DNA from: Roseobacter sinensis | GTDB lineage: Bacteria; Pseudomonadota; Alphaproteobacteria; Rhodobacterales; Rhodobacteraceae | Reading direction: 5' to 3' | Assembly: GCF_025755255.1 (NCBI RefSeq) | Contig: NZ_JALIEB010000003.1 | Coordinates: 310,001 to 374,000, forward strand | DNA length: 64,000 nt | Shown here: positions 25,416 through 33,942 of the stretch, in pieces | Numbering within the stretch: the first letter of the stretch is position 1 | How the letters are laid out: every line of letters starts with the position of its first letter | Program-made: the position numbers and the translations under genes | The notes under the pieces: generated by a model | Database searches by the model: none | What the model was told of the DNA's origin: nothing | Seen by the model: the letters and a program-made list of their open reading frames with translations, nothing else

Positions 25416-26348
25416 TCAGCCTTCCAAAATTGCCTTGATGTCCTCTGGCGCGCCCACGGTGCGGGTCGCCGCCTCCTTGGCGATGCGCCGGATCATGCCC
25501 GTCAAGGCTTTGCCAGCCCCGATCTCCCAGAAGGCGGTCACACCACTGGCCGCCATCCACTCCACCGAGGTCTTCCAACGCACTTGGCCCGTCACCTGCT
25601 GGATCAACAGCGCCTTGATCTCGGCGGGGTCACTGACCGCCGCTGCCGTCACATTCGCGACCAGCGGCACCTTCGGCGCTGCCATCTCCACATCCTCCAG
25701 CGCCTCGGCCATCGTCTCGGCCGCCGGCGCCATCAGCGCACAGTGAAAGGGCGCCGAGACCGGCAGCATGAGCGCGCGCCTGGCCCCTGCCTCCTTGGCC
25801 AACGCACAGGCCCGGTCCACGGCCGCCTTGTCGCCCGAAACCACGTTCTGCGCCGGATCGTTCTCGTTTGCCACCTGACAGACCTGGCCGTCCGCCGCGG
25901 TCTCGGCCACGCGCGTTACGGTGTCGAAATCAAGCCCCAGCACCGCGGCCATGGCCCCCTGCCCGACGGGCACCGCCCGCTGCATCGCCAGACCGCGCGT
26001 GCGCAACAGCCGCGCCGCATCGGCCACCGAAAACGCACCCGCCGCGGCCAGCGCCGAATACTCGCCCAGCGAATGCCCCGCCACATGGCTTGCACGCTCG
26101 AGACCCAGACCTTCCGCCTCCAGCGCCCGCAGCGCTGCAATCGAGGTCGCCATGAGCGCGGGCTGCGCATTCTCGGTGAGGGTCAGCGTCTCGATGTCGC
26201 CGTCCCAGATCAGCGCGCTCAAACTCTCGCCAAGTGCCTCATCGACCTCGTCGAAAACCGCCTGCGCCGCGGGGTAGGCCTCGGCCAGCGCCCGGCCCAT
26301 GCCGATCGTCTGCGCCCCCTGCCCAGGAAATACGAATGCTGTGCTCAT
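25416..26348 (-). CDS. fabD: Malonyl-CoA:ACP transacylase
   Basis: FabD charges ACP with malonyl groups. The 310-residue protein has the N-terminal FPGQGAQ, the nucleophile elbow GHSLGEYSAL (Ser93), the LPVSAPFHCALM segment carrying the catalytic His, and FWEIGAGKALTGM near the end. It is the first gene of the fabD-fabG pair on this strand. Confidence 0.97.
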   Translation of the reverse strand: MSTAFVFPGQGAQTIGMGRALAEAYPAAQAVFDEVDEALGESLSALIWDGDIETLTLTENAQPALMATSIAALRALEAEGLGLERASHVAGHSLGEYSALAAAGAFSVADAARLLRTRGLAMQRAVPVGQGAMAAVLGLDFDTVTRVAETAADGQVCQVANENDPAQNVVSGDKAAVDRACALAKEAGARRALMLPVSAPFHCALMAPAAETMAEALEDVEMAAPKVPLVANVTAAAVSDPAEIKALLIQQVTGQVRWKTSVEWMAASGVTAFWEIGAGKALTGMIRRIAKEAATRTVGAPEDIKAILEG

Positions 26349-26518
26349 GTGCCCCTCGTTCTTGATCTTGACCCCCGGCTTAGCCTGACCTTAAGCCCGG
26401 CGCAACGGGCGCCAAGGCCGATTTGCACCTGCGCGCAGCAACTGTGCGCGCAAACCCATTGCCGTTGGGGCGCACACGCCTAATCTTCACTGCAACCCAT
26501 CATCGCCCGGAGGCTGCC

Positions 26519-27736
26519 ATGGCCCTGTCCAATACATCCACCCACTACGGCGGGGTGACCAAAACCTTTCACTGGCTCACGGCGCTCCTCATTCTCACGC
26601 TGATCCCGCTGGGCATCTACGCCAACTGGCTGCCGTACGAGACCTCCGAGCAGCTGGCGCAAAAGGCCTGGATGTTCTCGCTGCACAAAACCCTCGGTGT
26701 GACGGTCTTCTTCGTGGCGCTCGCGCGAATTCTCTGGGCCCTGAGCCAGCCGAAACCCACGCTGCTGCACCCCGACCGCAAGCTCGAAAGCCTGGCGGCG
26801 GAAACCGTGCACTGGCTGCTTTACGGCTCGCTGCTGCTCGTGCCGCTCTCGGGCTGGGTGCACCACGCCGCCACCGATGGCTTCGCGCCGATCTGGTGGC
26901 CACTGGGGCAAAACCTGCCCTTCGTGCCGAAATCCGAAAGCCTGGCCTCCACCGCGGCCGGGCTGCACATCGTCTTCGAACGCGTGCTCGCGGCCTCGGT
27001 TATCCTGCACATCGCCGGCGCGCTCAAACACCACATCATCGACAAGGACGCGACGCTGCTGCGCATGTTGCCCGGCCGCCCAGCCGTTCTCGCCCCGCTC
27101 ACGCCGCACCACGTGGCCGTGCCGCTGGTCAGCGCGCTCGTCATCTGGGGCGGCGCGCTCGGCATCGGCAGCACGCTGGGTCTTTACGAAAAACACACCG
27201 TGGATGTGGCCGCGGCCGAGCTCGAAGCGGTTCAGTCCGACTGGATCGTCCAAGAGGGCGAGATGGCCATCACGGTGAAACAGCTCGGCTCCGATGTGAC
27301 CGGCAGCTTCGCCGACTGGACCGCCGCCATCACCTTCGACGAGAACGTGACCGAAGGCCCGGCCGGAACGGTCGACGTGACAATCTCCATCGGCTCGCTC
27401 ACGCTCGGCTCCGTCACCGGACAGGCGATGGGGGCGGATTTCTTCAACGCCGAGACCTTCCCCACCGCCACCTACACGGCCGATCTGATCCGCAGAGCCG
27501 GGGGTTACACCGCGGACGGCACTCTGACCATCAAGGACCAGTCCGTCCCCGTCTCCTTCCCCTTCGATCTGCAGATCGCTGACGGCGTCGCGACCGTGCG
27601 TGCCGAGACCTCACTCGACCGGCGCAACTACAGCATCGGCAACAGCCAGACCGACGAGGCCTCCCTCGGCTTCTCGGTCGGGGTCACGATCACGCTGACC
27701 GCCACCCAAGGCGACATCGCCTCGCCCGACAGCTAG
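26519..27736 (+). CDS. Cytochrome b561 / YceI-domain fusion protein
   Basis: About 405 residues. Residues 1-175 are a cytochrome b561 (YodB/CybB type) with four membrane helices, His-containing segments FHWLTALLIL, SLHKTLGVTVFF and HIVFERVLAASVILHIAGALKH, and the PLSGWVHH loop. A further helix (about 195-215) leads into a periplasmic YceI-like lipocalin domain (about 225-400, SDVTGSFADWTAAITFDE, FPTATYTADLIRR). The pairing suggests haem-linked electron transfer to or from a quinone-like lipid bound by YceI; this is inferred. The ATG at 26519 gives the correct b561 N-terminus. It converges on a stand-alone yceI-like gene. Confidence 0.9.
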   Translation: MALSNTSTHYGGVTKTFHWLTALLILTLIPLGIYANWLPYETSEQLAQKAWMFSLHKTLGVTVFFVALARILWALSQPKPTLLHPDRKLESLAAETVHWLLYGSLLLVPLSGWVHHAATDGFAPIWWPLGQNLPFVPKSESLASTAAGLHIVFERVLAASVILHIAGALKHHIIDKDATLLRMLPGRPAVLAPLTPHHVAVPLVSALVIWGGALGIGSTLGLYEKHTVDVAAAELEAVQSDWIVQEGEMAITVKQLGSDVTGSFADWTAAITFDENVTEGPAGTVDVTISIGSLTLGSVTGQAMGADFFNAETFPTATYTADLIRRAGGYTADGTLTIKDQSVPVSFPFDLQIADGVATVRAETSLDRRNYSIGNSQTDEASLGFSVGVTITLTATQGDIASPDS

Positions 27737-27801
27737 GCCCCTTCACCCGTCTGCAAATACTCATGGCTCACCGTCGGCAACGGGCATGACGCGCAAACGA
27801 A

Positions 27802-27832
27802 AGGCCGCGCCCCCGGGATCAGGACGCGGCCT
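27802..27832 (-). terminator. Probable terminator after the YceI gene
   Basis: Arms AGGCCGCG and CGCGGCCT enclose a 15-base loop in the convergent intergenic region. The minus strand continues TTCGTTTG. The U-tract is weak. Confidence 0.45.
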
Positions 27833-27851
27833 GCACATCGAAAATCTCGGA

Positions 27852-28424
27852 CTACTCCGCCTTGCTGGCCTCAATGGAGATCCGCACCTCGACCTCGTCG
27901 CTGACCGCCGGCGCAAAGGCGCCCAGGTTGAAGTCCGACCGCAGCAGCGTGGTGGTGGCATCGAACCCGGCCCAGTCCTTGTTGGCCATGGGGTGGGTCC
28001 CGGTCTGGTTCAGCACCGCATCCAGAACGACTGACTTTGTCACATCGTTCAGGGTCAGATCGCCGGTGATCTTGGCGGTATCCTCACCGGTCACCTCGAT
28101 CGCGGTTGACGTGAACGTGATCATGTCGTCCTCTTCCGCACCGAAGAAATCGGCCGACATGAAGTGCGCCTCCCGCTTTTCCCATCCGGTGAACATGCTC
28201 ATCGTTGGCATCGAGACGGTCACTGAGGAGTTCGTCGGATCCTCCTGATCGAACATGATTTCGCCTTCGAAGCCCGAGAACATGCCGAAGGTCGTGGAAT
28301 AGCCTAAGTGGTCGTAACTGAACAGAACTTGGCTGTGGCTGGAATCCAGCACGTATTTCTCCGCCGCCGCGGATGCCATGCCGGCAGTTGCAGCCAGAGC
28401 GGCAGCAAGAACGAGCGATTTCAT
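27852..28424 (-). CDS. YceI family periplasmic protein
   Basis: A 190-residue protein with a signal peptide (1-19, cleavage near MASAAAEKY) and a full YceI lipocalin-like beta-barrel: LDSSHSQVLFSYDHLGYSTTF, MFSGFEGEIMFD, ITGDLTLNDVTKSVVLDA and FDATTTLLRSDFNLG. YceI proteins bind polyisoprenoid or quinone-like lipids; the physiological role is uncertain. The ATG at 28424 has GGAGG 7 bases upstream. It points at the b561-YceI fusion gene, which carries a paralogous domain. Confidence 0.93.
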   Translation of the reverse strand: MKSLVLAAALAATAGMASAAAEKYVLDSSHSQVLFSYDHLGYSTTFGMFSGFEGEIMFDQEDPTNSSVTVSMPTMSMFTGWEKREAHFMSADFFGAEEDDMITFTSTAIEVTGEDTAKITGDLTLNDVTKSVVLDAVLNQTGTHPMANKDWAGFDATTTLLRSDFNLGAFAPAVSDEVEVRISIEASKAE

Positions 28425-28551
28425 GTGGGAACCTCCAGTTTGGATAGACATTACGGATATAATGTGGGGCTTTCGGCGGCCCTGACAATTCCGCAGAGCC
28501 GAACAAATTCTGCGCGCTGGCGAACATCGTCGCCCGACCGAACCTGGGCTA

Positions 28552-28579
28552 TTGCACCACATGCCAAAGCGTGTATATG
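28552..28579 (+). promoter_or_regulatory. Candidate promoter of the rpsF-rpsR-rplI operon
   Basis: TTGCAC (28552-28557) and TATATG (28574-28579) are 16 bases apart, about 110 bases before rpsF. The -35 is close to consensus and the -10 matches four of six positions. Confidence 0.5.
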
Positions 28580-28621
28580 GACGCATCCTTTTGCAAACAC
28601 TTGAACCGCGCAGTCTCTCGT

Positions 28622-28653
28622 GGCGGGGCCGCAAAGGGATCAACGGCCCCACC
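28622..28653 (+). promoter_or_regulatory. Stem-loop in the rpsF leader, possible S6:S18 autoregulatory element
   Basis: GGGGCCG and CGGCCCC form a 7-bp stem around a 12-base loop, extended by GG/CC across a C-A mismatch, ending 35 bases before the rpsF ATG. rpsF leaders in many bacteria carry an S6:S18-binding hairpin; whether this matches that motif is unproven. Confidence 0.35.
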
Positions 28654-28688
28654 TTTGAAATGCGCCTTGATAGAAATGAGGACCACAC

Positions 28689-29048
28689 ATGCCTTTGTAT
28701 GAGCATGTCATGATCGCGCGTCAGGATCTTTCCAACACGCAAGCCGAAGGGCTGATCGAACATTTCGGCGCCGTCCTGTCGGACAACGGCGGCCAACTCG
28801 TGGATCACGAGTACTGGGGCGTCAAGACGATGGCCTACAAGATCAACAAGAACCGCAAGGGCCACTATGCCTTCCTGCGCTCTGACGCACCCGCGCCGGC
28901 CGTGCAGGAGATGGAACGCCTGATGCGCCTGCATGACGATGTGATGCGCGTGCTGACCATCAAGGTCGACGCACACGCCGAACTGCCGTCGGTGCAGATG
29001 CAGAAACGCGATGATCGTGACCGCGGCGAGCGCCGCGAGCGCCGTTGA
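28689..29048 (+). CDS. rpsF: 30S ribosomal protein S6
   Basis: A 119-residue S6 (MPLYEHVMIARQDLSN, DHEYWGVKTMAYKINKNRKGHYAFL), which binds S18 on the small-subunit platform. The C-terminus is basic and low-complexity (RDRGERRERR), as in many alphaproteobacteria. GAGGA precedes the ATG at good spacing. It is the first gene of the S6-S18-L9 operon. Confidence 0.98.
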   Translation: MPLYEHVMIARQDLSNTQAEGLIEHFGAVLSDNGGQLVDHEYWGVKTMAYKINKNRKGHYAFLRSDAPAPAVQEMERLMRLHDDVMRVLTIKVDAHAELPSVQMQKRDDRDRGERRERR

Positions 29049-29074
29049 TCAGCTTTAGGACAAGGACATAACCC

Positions 29075-29302
29075 ATGGCCGCTAAACCATTTTTCCGCCG
29101 CCGCAAGGTCTGCCCCTTCTCGGGAGACAACGCGCCCAAGATCGACTACAAGGACACCCGTCTGCTGCAGCGCTACATCTCCGAGCGTGGCAAGATCGTG
29201 CCCAGCCGGATCACCGCAGTCTCCGCAAAGAAGCAACGCGAACTGGCCCGTGCCATCAAGCGCGCCCGCTTCCTCGCGCTGCTGCCCTACGCCGTGAAGT
29301 AA
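29075..29302 (+). CDS. rpsR: 30S ribosomal protein S18
   Basis: A 75-residue S18 with [20 protein letters not shown], the [18 protein letters not shown] core and the C-terminal [14 protein letters not shown]. It pairs with S6. It lies 26 bases after rpsF and 10 before rplI. Confidence 0.98.
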   Translation: MAAKPFFRRRKVCPFSGDNAPKIDYKDTRLLQRYISERGKIVPSRITAVSAKKQRELARAIKRARFLALLPYAVK

Positions 29303-29312
29303 GGAGCTGACC

Positions 29313-29960
29313 ATGCAAGTTATCCTTCTCGAACGCGTTGCGAAACTGGGCCAGATGGGCGAAGTCGTCGATGTAAAACCCGGCTACGCCCGCAACTTCC
29401 TGCTGCCGCAAGGCAAGGCGCTGTCGGCCTCCAAGGCCAACATCGAAGCCTTCGAGCAGCAGAAAGCCCAGCTCGAAGCGCGCAACCTAGAAACCAAGAA
29501 AGAAGCCGAAGCGCTGGCCGAGAAACTCGATGGGCAGCAGTTCATCGTGATTCGGTCCGCCTCCGACGCGGGCTCTCTCTATGGTTCGGTGACCACCCGT
29601 GACGCAGCCGAAGCCGCAACCGAGGCCGGCTTCTCCATCGATCGCAAGCAGGTCGTCCTGCAGCCGATCAAGGAGCTGGGCCTGCACAAGGTCACCGTCG
29701 TACTGCACCCCGAAGTTGACGCCACCATCGAGCTCAACGTGGCCCGCTCCGAAGAGGAAGCCGAGCTGCAAGCCTCCGGCAAATCCATCCAGGAACTGGC
29801 CGCCGAGGAAGAAGCCGCCGCCGAATTCGAAATCGCGGAGCTCTTCGATGATATCGGCGCCGCCACCTCCGACGACGCGGATCTCGCCGAGGCCGTGGCC
29901 GAGGAGAGCGAAGAAGACCCCGCCTCGGGCGATCAGGAGGACACAGCCGGCCGCGGCTGA
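29313..29960 (+). CDS. rplI: 50S ribosomal protein L9 with acidic C-terminal extension
   Basis: Residues 1-149 are a standard L9: the N-domain [19 protein letters not shown] and [13 protein letters not shown], a long connecting helix, and a C-domain ending [20 protein letters not shown]. Residues about 150-215 form a Glu/Asp/Ala-rich tail that is not part of classical L9 (about 150 residues). The tail is in frame with no sign of a frameshift. The operon ends at the terminator just downstream. Confidence 0.97.
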   Translation: MQVILLERVAKLGQMGEVVDVKPGYARNFLLPQGKALSASKANIEAFEQQKAQLEARNLETKKEAEALAEKLDGQQFIVIRSASDAGSLYGSVTTRDAAEAATEAGFSIDRKQVVLQPIKELGLHKVTVVLHPEVDATIELNVARSEEEAELQASGKSIQELAAEEEAAAEFEIAELFDDIGAATSDDADLAEAVAEESEEDPASGDQEDTAGRG

Positions 29961-29984
29961 TCCTCCCCGTGAGTGAACCAGGTA

Positions 29985-30016
29985 AGGCCGGTCGCATCTG
30001 CAACCGGCCTTTTTTT
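29985..30016 (+). terminator. Terminator after rplI
   Basis: AGGCCGGT and ACCGGCCT enclose a 10-base loop followed by six or more T. A strong intrinsic terminator of the S6-S18-L9 operon. Confidence 0.92.
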
Positions 30017-30033
30017 ATGGCCTTCGCCGCGGC

Positions 30034-30192
30034 TCAGATCAGCCCGGGCGTCCCGCAGTCGGCAGCATCCAAATCCAGAACCGGGTCGTCCGGTCCGCAG
30101 GTCTCGCCGCTGATCGGATAGGTTTCGGGCTGGGTGCAGGCGACCAGGCCCAACGATCCGATCAACAGCAGCGCTTGTATCCATGTCTTCAT
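30034..30192 (-). CDS. Small predicted lipoprotein (52 aa)
   Basis: An open frame of 52 codons reads MKTWIQALLLIGSLGLVACT at its start. This is a short basic N-terminus, a hydrophobic core, and a lipobox LVAC with the lipidated Cys at 19. The mature part is only about 34 residues, Pro/Asp-rich, with two further Cys (in GETCGPDD and DAADCGTPG) that could form a disulfide. AAGG lies 8 bases before the ATG. It would follow its own short transcript between the rplI terminator and the ATPase gene. The function is unknown. Confidence 0.7.
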   Translation of the reverse strand: MKTWIQALLLIGSLGLVACTQPETYPISGETCGPDDPVLDLDAADCGTPGLI

Positions 30193-30316
30193 TGTCGTTA
30201 CCTTGTTCTTGCGTGATAGGCGTTAAGTATCCGCAGCGCCGCACGCACATCTTGACCCACATCAACCGAGCCGCACGACGTGGGGTCACCCTGGCGCAGT
30301 TTTGTCTAAGGCCCAC

Positions 30317-30856
30317 ATGACCCGCTTCATTCTCATCTCCGGCTGCTCGGGCGGCGGCAAGTCCACACTGCTCGCAACCCTGCAGGGCCTCGGCTTTGAC
30401 GGTATCCCCGAACCGGGTCGGCGGGTCGTGGCCGCTGAGCGGCGTGTGGGCGGCACGGCGCTGCCCTGGCGCGATATGTCCGCCTTCATCGCCAAGACCT
30501 TCGAGCTTGCGCAGCAGGACCTGCGCGTGGCCAGAGGCGCAGCCGGGCCGGTCTTCTTCGATCGCGGTCTCATCGATGCGGCCGCCGCGCGGGCCCACCT
30601 GACCGGCGTTCCCCTGCACAGCGTTTTGAAGACACCCAGCCCCTACGCGCACACGGTCTTTCTTGCGCCGCCCTGGCCCGAGATTTTCGCGGGCGACGCG
30701 GACCGGCGGCATAGCTTCGACGAGGCCGTTGCCGAGTATGACCGGCTGTGCCGCGCGTTCGATGCCTTGGGTCACGAGGCCATCACGCTCCCTCGAACAC
30801 CCCCGGCGGAGCGCGCGCAGTTCGTCCTGTCGCACCTTGAGCTGAGCGCGGGATGA
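30317..30856 (+). CDS. AAA family ATPase (AAA_28-like P-loop protein)
   Basis: About 179 residues with a Walker A motif ISGCSGGGKSTLL near the N-terminus, followed by IPEPGRRVVAAERR and VFFDRGLIDAAAARAHL. This is the pattern of the small AAA_28 P-loop kinase-like proteins. Substrates are unknown; relatives are predicted nucleotide kinases or ATPases. The ATG at 30317 has AAGG 5 bases upstream, better than an in-frame start at 30302. It stands alone between a small lipoprotein gene and a transglycosylase gene. Confidence 0.82.
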   Translation: MTRFILISGCSGGGKSTLLATLQGLGFDGIPEPGRRVVAAERRVGGTALPWRDMSAFIAKTFELAQQDLRVARGAAGPVFFDRGLIDAAAARAHLTGVPLHSVLKTPSPYAHTVFLAPPWPEIFAGDADRRHSFDEAVAEYDRLCRAFDALGHEAITLPRTPPAERAQFVLSHLELSAG

Positions 30857-30952
30857 GCAAGCCGCCGCCCATCGCAGGCCGGCGCCCTTGATGTCACCTG
30901 CAGGGCGCGGTTTATCCGCCCGGCAGATGCCCAGATGACAGGACGCCTCCGT

Positions 30953-31408
30953 ATGTTCACCCGCCGATCCATTCTGCTCGCCGCCTGCGCGCTCGCAGCC
31001 TGCAGCACACCGGAGCCCGCGGCCTTCGATCCACCGCTCTATCCCAATGAAACCCCCGAGCTTCGGCAGCTCATCAACGAATACGCCGATCTCTACGAGC
31101 TGCCGCGCCCTCTCGTGCACAAGCTCGCGATCCGGGAAAGCACCCACCGGCCCTGGGCGCGGAGTGGTCCCTACTATGGGCTGCTGCAGATCCTGCCCGA
31201 GACCGCCCGCACGATGGGCTTTCGGGGTCAACCCAACGACCTGCTCGATGCGGAAACCAACCTGAAGTACGCGCTGCGGTACCTGCGCGGCGCCTGGTTG
31301 CTGTCGGATGGCGATCACGACACCGCCATCATGTGGTACGCGCGCGGCTATTACTACGAGGCGAAGCGGCGCGGCATGCTGGTCGAGACCGGCTTGCGCC
31401 CCGGCTGA
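30953..31408 (+). CDS. Lytic transglycosylase-domain lipoprotein
   Basis: About 151 residues. The N-terminus MFTRRSILLAACALAACST is a lipoprotein signal with lipobox LAAC. An SLT-type transglycosylase fold follows: LPRPLVHKLAIRESTHRPWA with the probable catalytic Glu in IRES, GPYYGLLQILPETARTMGF, and LDAETNLKYALRYLRGAW. It probably cleaves peptidoglycan at the outer membrane's inner face. The ATG at 30953 has AGGA 9 bases upstream; an in-frame ATG at 30935 is less likely. It converges on tig. Confidence 0.88.
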   Translation: MFTRRSILLAACALAACSTPEPAAFDPPLYPNETPELRQLINEYADLYELPRPLVHKLAIRESTHRPWARSGPYYGLLQILPETARTMGFRGQPNDLLDAETNLKYALRYLRGAWLLSDGDHDTAIMWYARGYYYEAKRRGMLVETGLRPG

Positions 31409-31413
31409 TCATG

Positions 31414-31444
31414 AAAAAAGGGCCGCTGGTTTATGCAGCGACCC
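31414..31444 (-). terminator. Terminator after tig
   Basis: In minus-strand RNA GGGTCGCTG and CAGCGGCCC pair (one G-U) around a 7-base loop, followed by six T. It lies 28 bases past the tig stop. Confidence 0.8.
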
Positions 31445-31471
31445 CTCTCGTCCCTCCTCCCCGAAAGGACG

Positions 31472-32803
31472 CTATTCGTCTTCCAGCGCGTCGACGGCTT
31501 TCTGAAGATCTTCTTTCGAGACGGTCTTCTCCTTGATCGTCGCCTGTTCGAACACGTGGTCGACAACCTTGTCCTCGAAGATCGGCGCGCGCATCTGCTG
31601 CTGCATCTGCTGGTTCTGCTGGACGAATTCGAAGAACTGCCGCTCCTGGCCAGGGTATTGGCGCGCCTGCGCCATGATCGCCTGTGTCATCTCGGCATCG
31701 GTGACCTCAACCTCGGCCTTCTGGCCGATCTCGGCCAGCAGCAGGCCCAGACGTACGCGGCGCGTGGCCAGCTTCACATGCTCTTCGGTCGCTTCGATCT
31801 CCGGGTGGTCGTGCCCTTCCACGTCCGGGTTGTCCTCGTGCCAGAGCTGATGCGCGATCTGCTTGGCTTCGGCCTCGACCAGTGACGGCGGCAGATCGAA
31901 ATCGACCATCCCGTCCAGCGCATCGAGCAGCCCACGCTTCATCACCGCCCGCGCGGCTCCGGCGTATTCGGCTTCCAGGCGTTCCGAGATCTGGCCTTTC
32001 AGCGCCTCGAGGTCTTCGGCTCCGAATTTCTTCGCCAGCTCGTCATCGATCGTGGCGGCGACTGGCTCTTTCACCTCCTTGATGGTGCAATCGAAGGTCG
32101 CTTCCTTGCCCTTCAGGTTCTCGGCCTGGTAATCCTCGGGGAAGGTCACGGTGACGGCTTTTTCCTCGCCGGCCTTCACGCCCACCAGCTGCGCTTCGAA
32201 GCCCGGAATGAAGGAGTTCGAGCCCAGCACCAGCGGGTAATCCTCGGCCGAGCCACCATCGAAAGCCTCGCCGTCGACCTTGCCCACGAAATCCATCACG
32301 ACCTGATCGCCGTCCTTGGCCTTGGCACCCTTCTTGCGCGCCTTGAAGTCCTGCGCCGTCTCGGCGAGGTTCGCGAGCGCCTCGTCGACGGCGGCGTCTT
32401 CCGCCTTCACCACCAGCTTCTCGAGCTTGATCTTGGCGTAATCGATCTCCGGGATTTCGGGCAGCGCCTCATAGGACATCGAGACCTCGACGTCGTCGCC
32501 CTCTTTCCAGTCCTCGTTGGTCATCTTGACTTCGGGCTGCAGCGCGGGCCGGTCGCCGGATTTCTCGAAATGTTCCGACATGGCGCCATCGATGCTTTCC
32601 TGCATCGCTTCGCCCATGACGCGCTGCCCGAACTGCTTCTTCAGCAGCGCCATCGGCACCTTGCCCTTGCGAAAGCCCTTCATCTCCACCTCGGGCTGCG
32701 CTTCGGCCAGTTTCTCGTTGACCTTGGCGTCCAGCTCGGCCGCTGTCACGGTGATGGCATAGCTGCGTTTCAGACCTTCATTCAGCGTCTCGGTGACCTG
32801 CAT
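31472..32803 (-). CDS. tig: Trigger factor
   Basis: The ribosome-associated chaperone and peptidyl-prolyl isomerase, 443 residues. The N-domain carries the ribosome-docking signature [17 protein letters not shown]. The FKBP-like domain (about 150-245) includes [20 protein letters not shown] and [16 protein letters not shown]. The long helical C-domain follows, with a polar Gln/Met stretch ([10 protein letters not shown]). It is monocistronic, with a terminator downstream. Confidence 0.97.
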   Translation of the reverse strand: MQVTETLNEGLKRSYAITVTAAELDAKVNEKLAEAQPEVEMKGFRKGKVPMALLKKQFGQRVMGEAMQESIDGAMSEHFEKSGDRPALQPEVKMTNEDWKEGDDVEVSMSYEALPEIPEIDYAKIKLEKLVVKAEDAAVDEALANLAETAQDFKARKKGAKAKDGDQVVMDFVGKVDGEAFDGGSAEDYPLVLGSNSFIPGFEAQLVGVKAGEEKAVTVTFPEDYQAENLKGKEATFDCTIKEVKEPVAATIDDELAKKFGAEDLEALKGQISERLEAEYAGAARAVMKRGLLDALDGMVDFDLPPSLVEAEAKQIAHQLWHEDNPDVEGHDHPEIEATEEHVKLATRRVRLGLLLAEIGQKAEVEVTDAEMTQAIMAQARQYPGQERQFFEFVQQNQQMQQQMRAPIFEDKVVDHVFEQATIKEKTVSKEDLQKAVDALEDE

Positions 32804-32949
32804 GTGTGCTCCATAGAACTAGGGCGCGCCGGCCGGCGCGGGCATGAAATTTGCGCCCTTCTATTGGTGTGTCGGCAGCGGTGCAAGGCCGAATAGGGCC
32901 AGAGGCGGAGCGGGTCGGCAAAAACCCAGCCGAAGTCCCGCTTGCGGCG

Positions 32950-33828
32950 TCATTGCTCCAGATAAAGCGCCACCATGCCGTCGGTCAAACCGGCCATCTC
33001 GTCGGTCAGGGCCGCGACCTCGGTCAGAGTCTCACGCCCCACCGGCTGATCGCCCAGGCCGCGCTCCAGGAGCGGGCGCAGCCGCGTCCAGACATCCTTC
33101 ATCTCCATCACCTGCTTGATCGCCGCAAGGGTCGGCGGATCCACGATTTCGAGGTCGAAATCGCCGAATTCCATCGCCGTCAGGATGGTCTCGAACCTGT
33201 CGATGGCGTGAGCGAGCTCATCGCGCATGCGAGCTTGCGAGAGGTCAATGCCGATGTAGCACAGCGCCTTGGCGGCTTTGCGCACCAGCATGCTCTGGCC
33301 AGCGGCCTGGCTGATCGTGCGGACCATCTCCTGCCGGGTGACGAGCCGGGTGCGATAGGTTTCGGCGACCTGCTCGACGAGCGCTTCCAGATTGCTGGAC
33401 ACGACCGGATCGAGCCGGATCAATTGCTGAACGGGAATGGCATGAAAGTCACCAGACATCACCTGCCGCGAGGCCGGCGCAAAGGTGGCCCACTGCGTAT
33501 CGATACCGTCGAGCCCGGCGAGGATGACCGGGTCGCTTTCCGGACCCGCAATGCCCTCGCCCTGCCCCGACCGCAGCGCTGCGGCGTTGTCATCGAACAT
33601 CATGGAAGCGATGAAGGCCTGCTCGGCCTGAAGTTGCGGCGCGACACCCGCCATCAGGAAACAGGTCGACTTGGCCATGGTCTGGAACAAAGCGCGCTGG
33701 TGTGCGGCTGCCTTGATCCGTGCAAGCGCGTCTGCATGCTGCGCCTGCGCATCGGCAAAGGCCGCACCGCTGCCCAGCAGAAGCAGACAAATCGCCGTCA
33801 GTTGCACCGGATAGACCAGATATCGCAT
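32950..33828 (-). CDS. PilJ-type sensor-domain protein, diverged paralogue
   Basis: About 292 residues with a signal peptide (about 1-26, ICLLLLGSGAAFADA) and two helical repeats resembling the type IV pili methyl-accepting N-terminal (PilJ/NarX-like) domain. The signature AGRQRML is eroded here to AAHQRALFQTMAKSTC (repeat 1) and AAGQSMLVRKAAKALC (repeat 2). Cys56 and Cys190 sit at equivalent places. No transmembrane signalling or output domain is present, so it is predicted periplasmic. RQVMSGDFHAIPVQQLI matches the next gene. AGGG lies 6 bases before the ATG at 33828. The function is unknown. Confidence 0.82.
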   Translation of the reverse strand: MRYLVYPVQLTAICLLLLGSGAAFADAQAQHADALARIKAAAHQRALFQTMAKSTCFLMAGVAPQLQAEQAFIASMMFDDNAAALRSGQGEGIAGPESDPVILAGLDGIDTQWATFAPASRQVMSGDFHAIPVQQLIRLDPVVSSNLEALVEQVAETYRTRLVTRQEMVRTISQAAGQSMLVRKAAKALCYIGIDLSQARMRDELAHAIDRFETILTAMEFGDFDLEIVDPPTLAAIKQVMEMKDVWTRLRPLLERGLGDQPVGRETLTEVAALTDEMAGLTDGMVALYLEQ

Positions 33829-33942
33829 TGGACACCCTATTGCCATCATGGGCATCTTCTATCCGGCAAGTGTTAATACCGCGTATGTGCGCTGCGCCTT
33901 CTCGCCGGATCGCCGCTGAGCGGCCCGAGCGCTGCCAAATCG

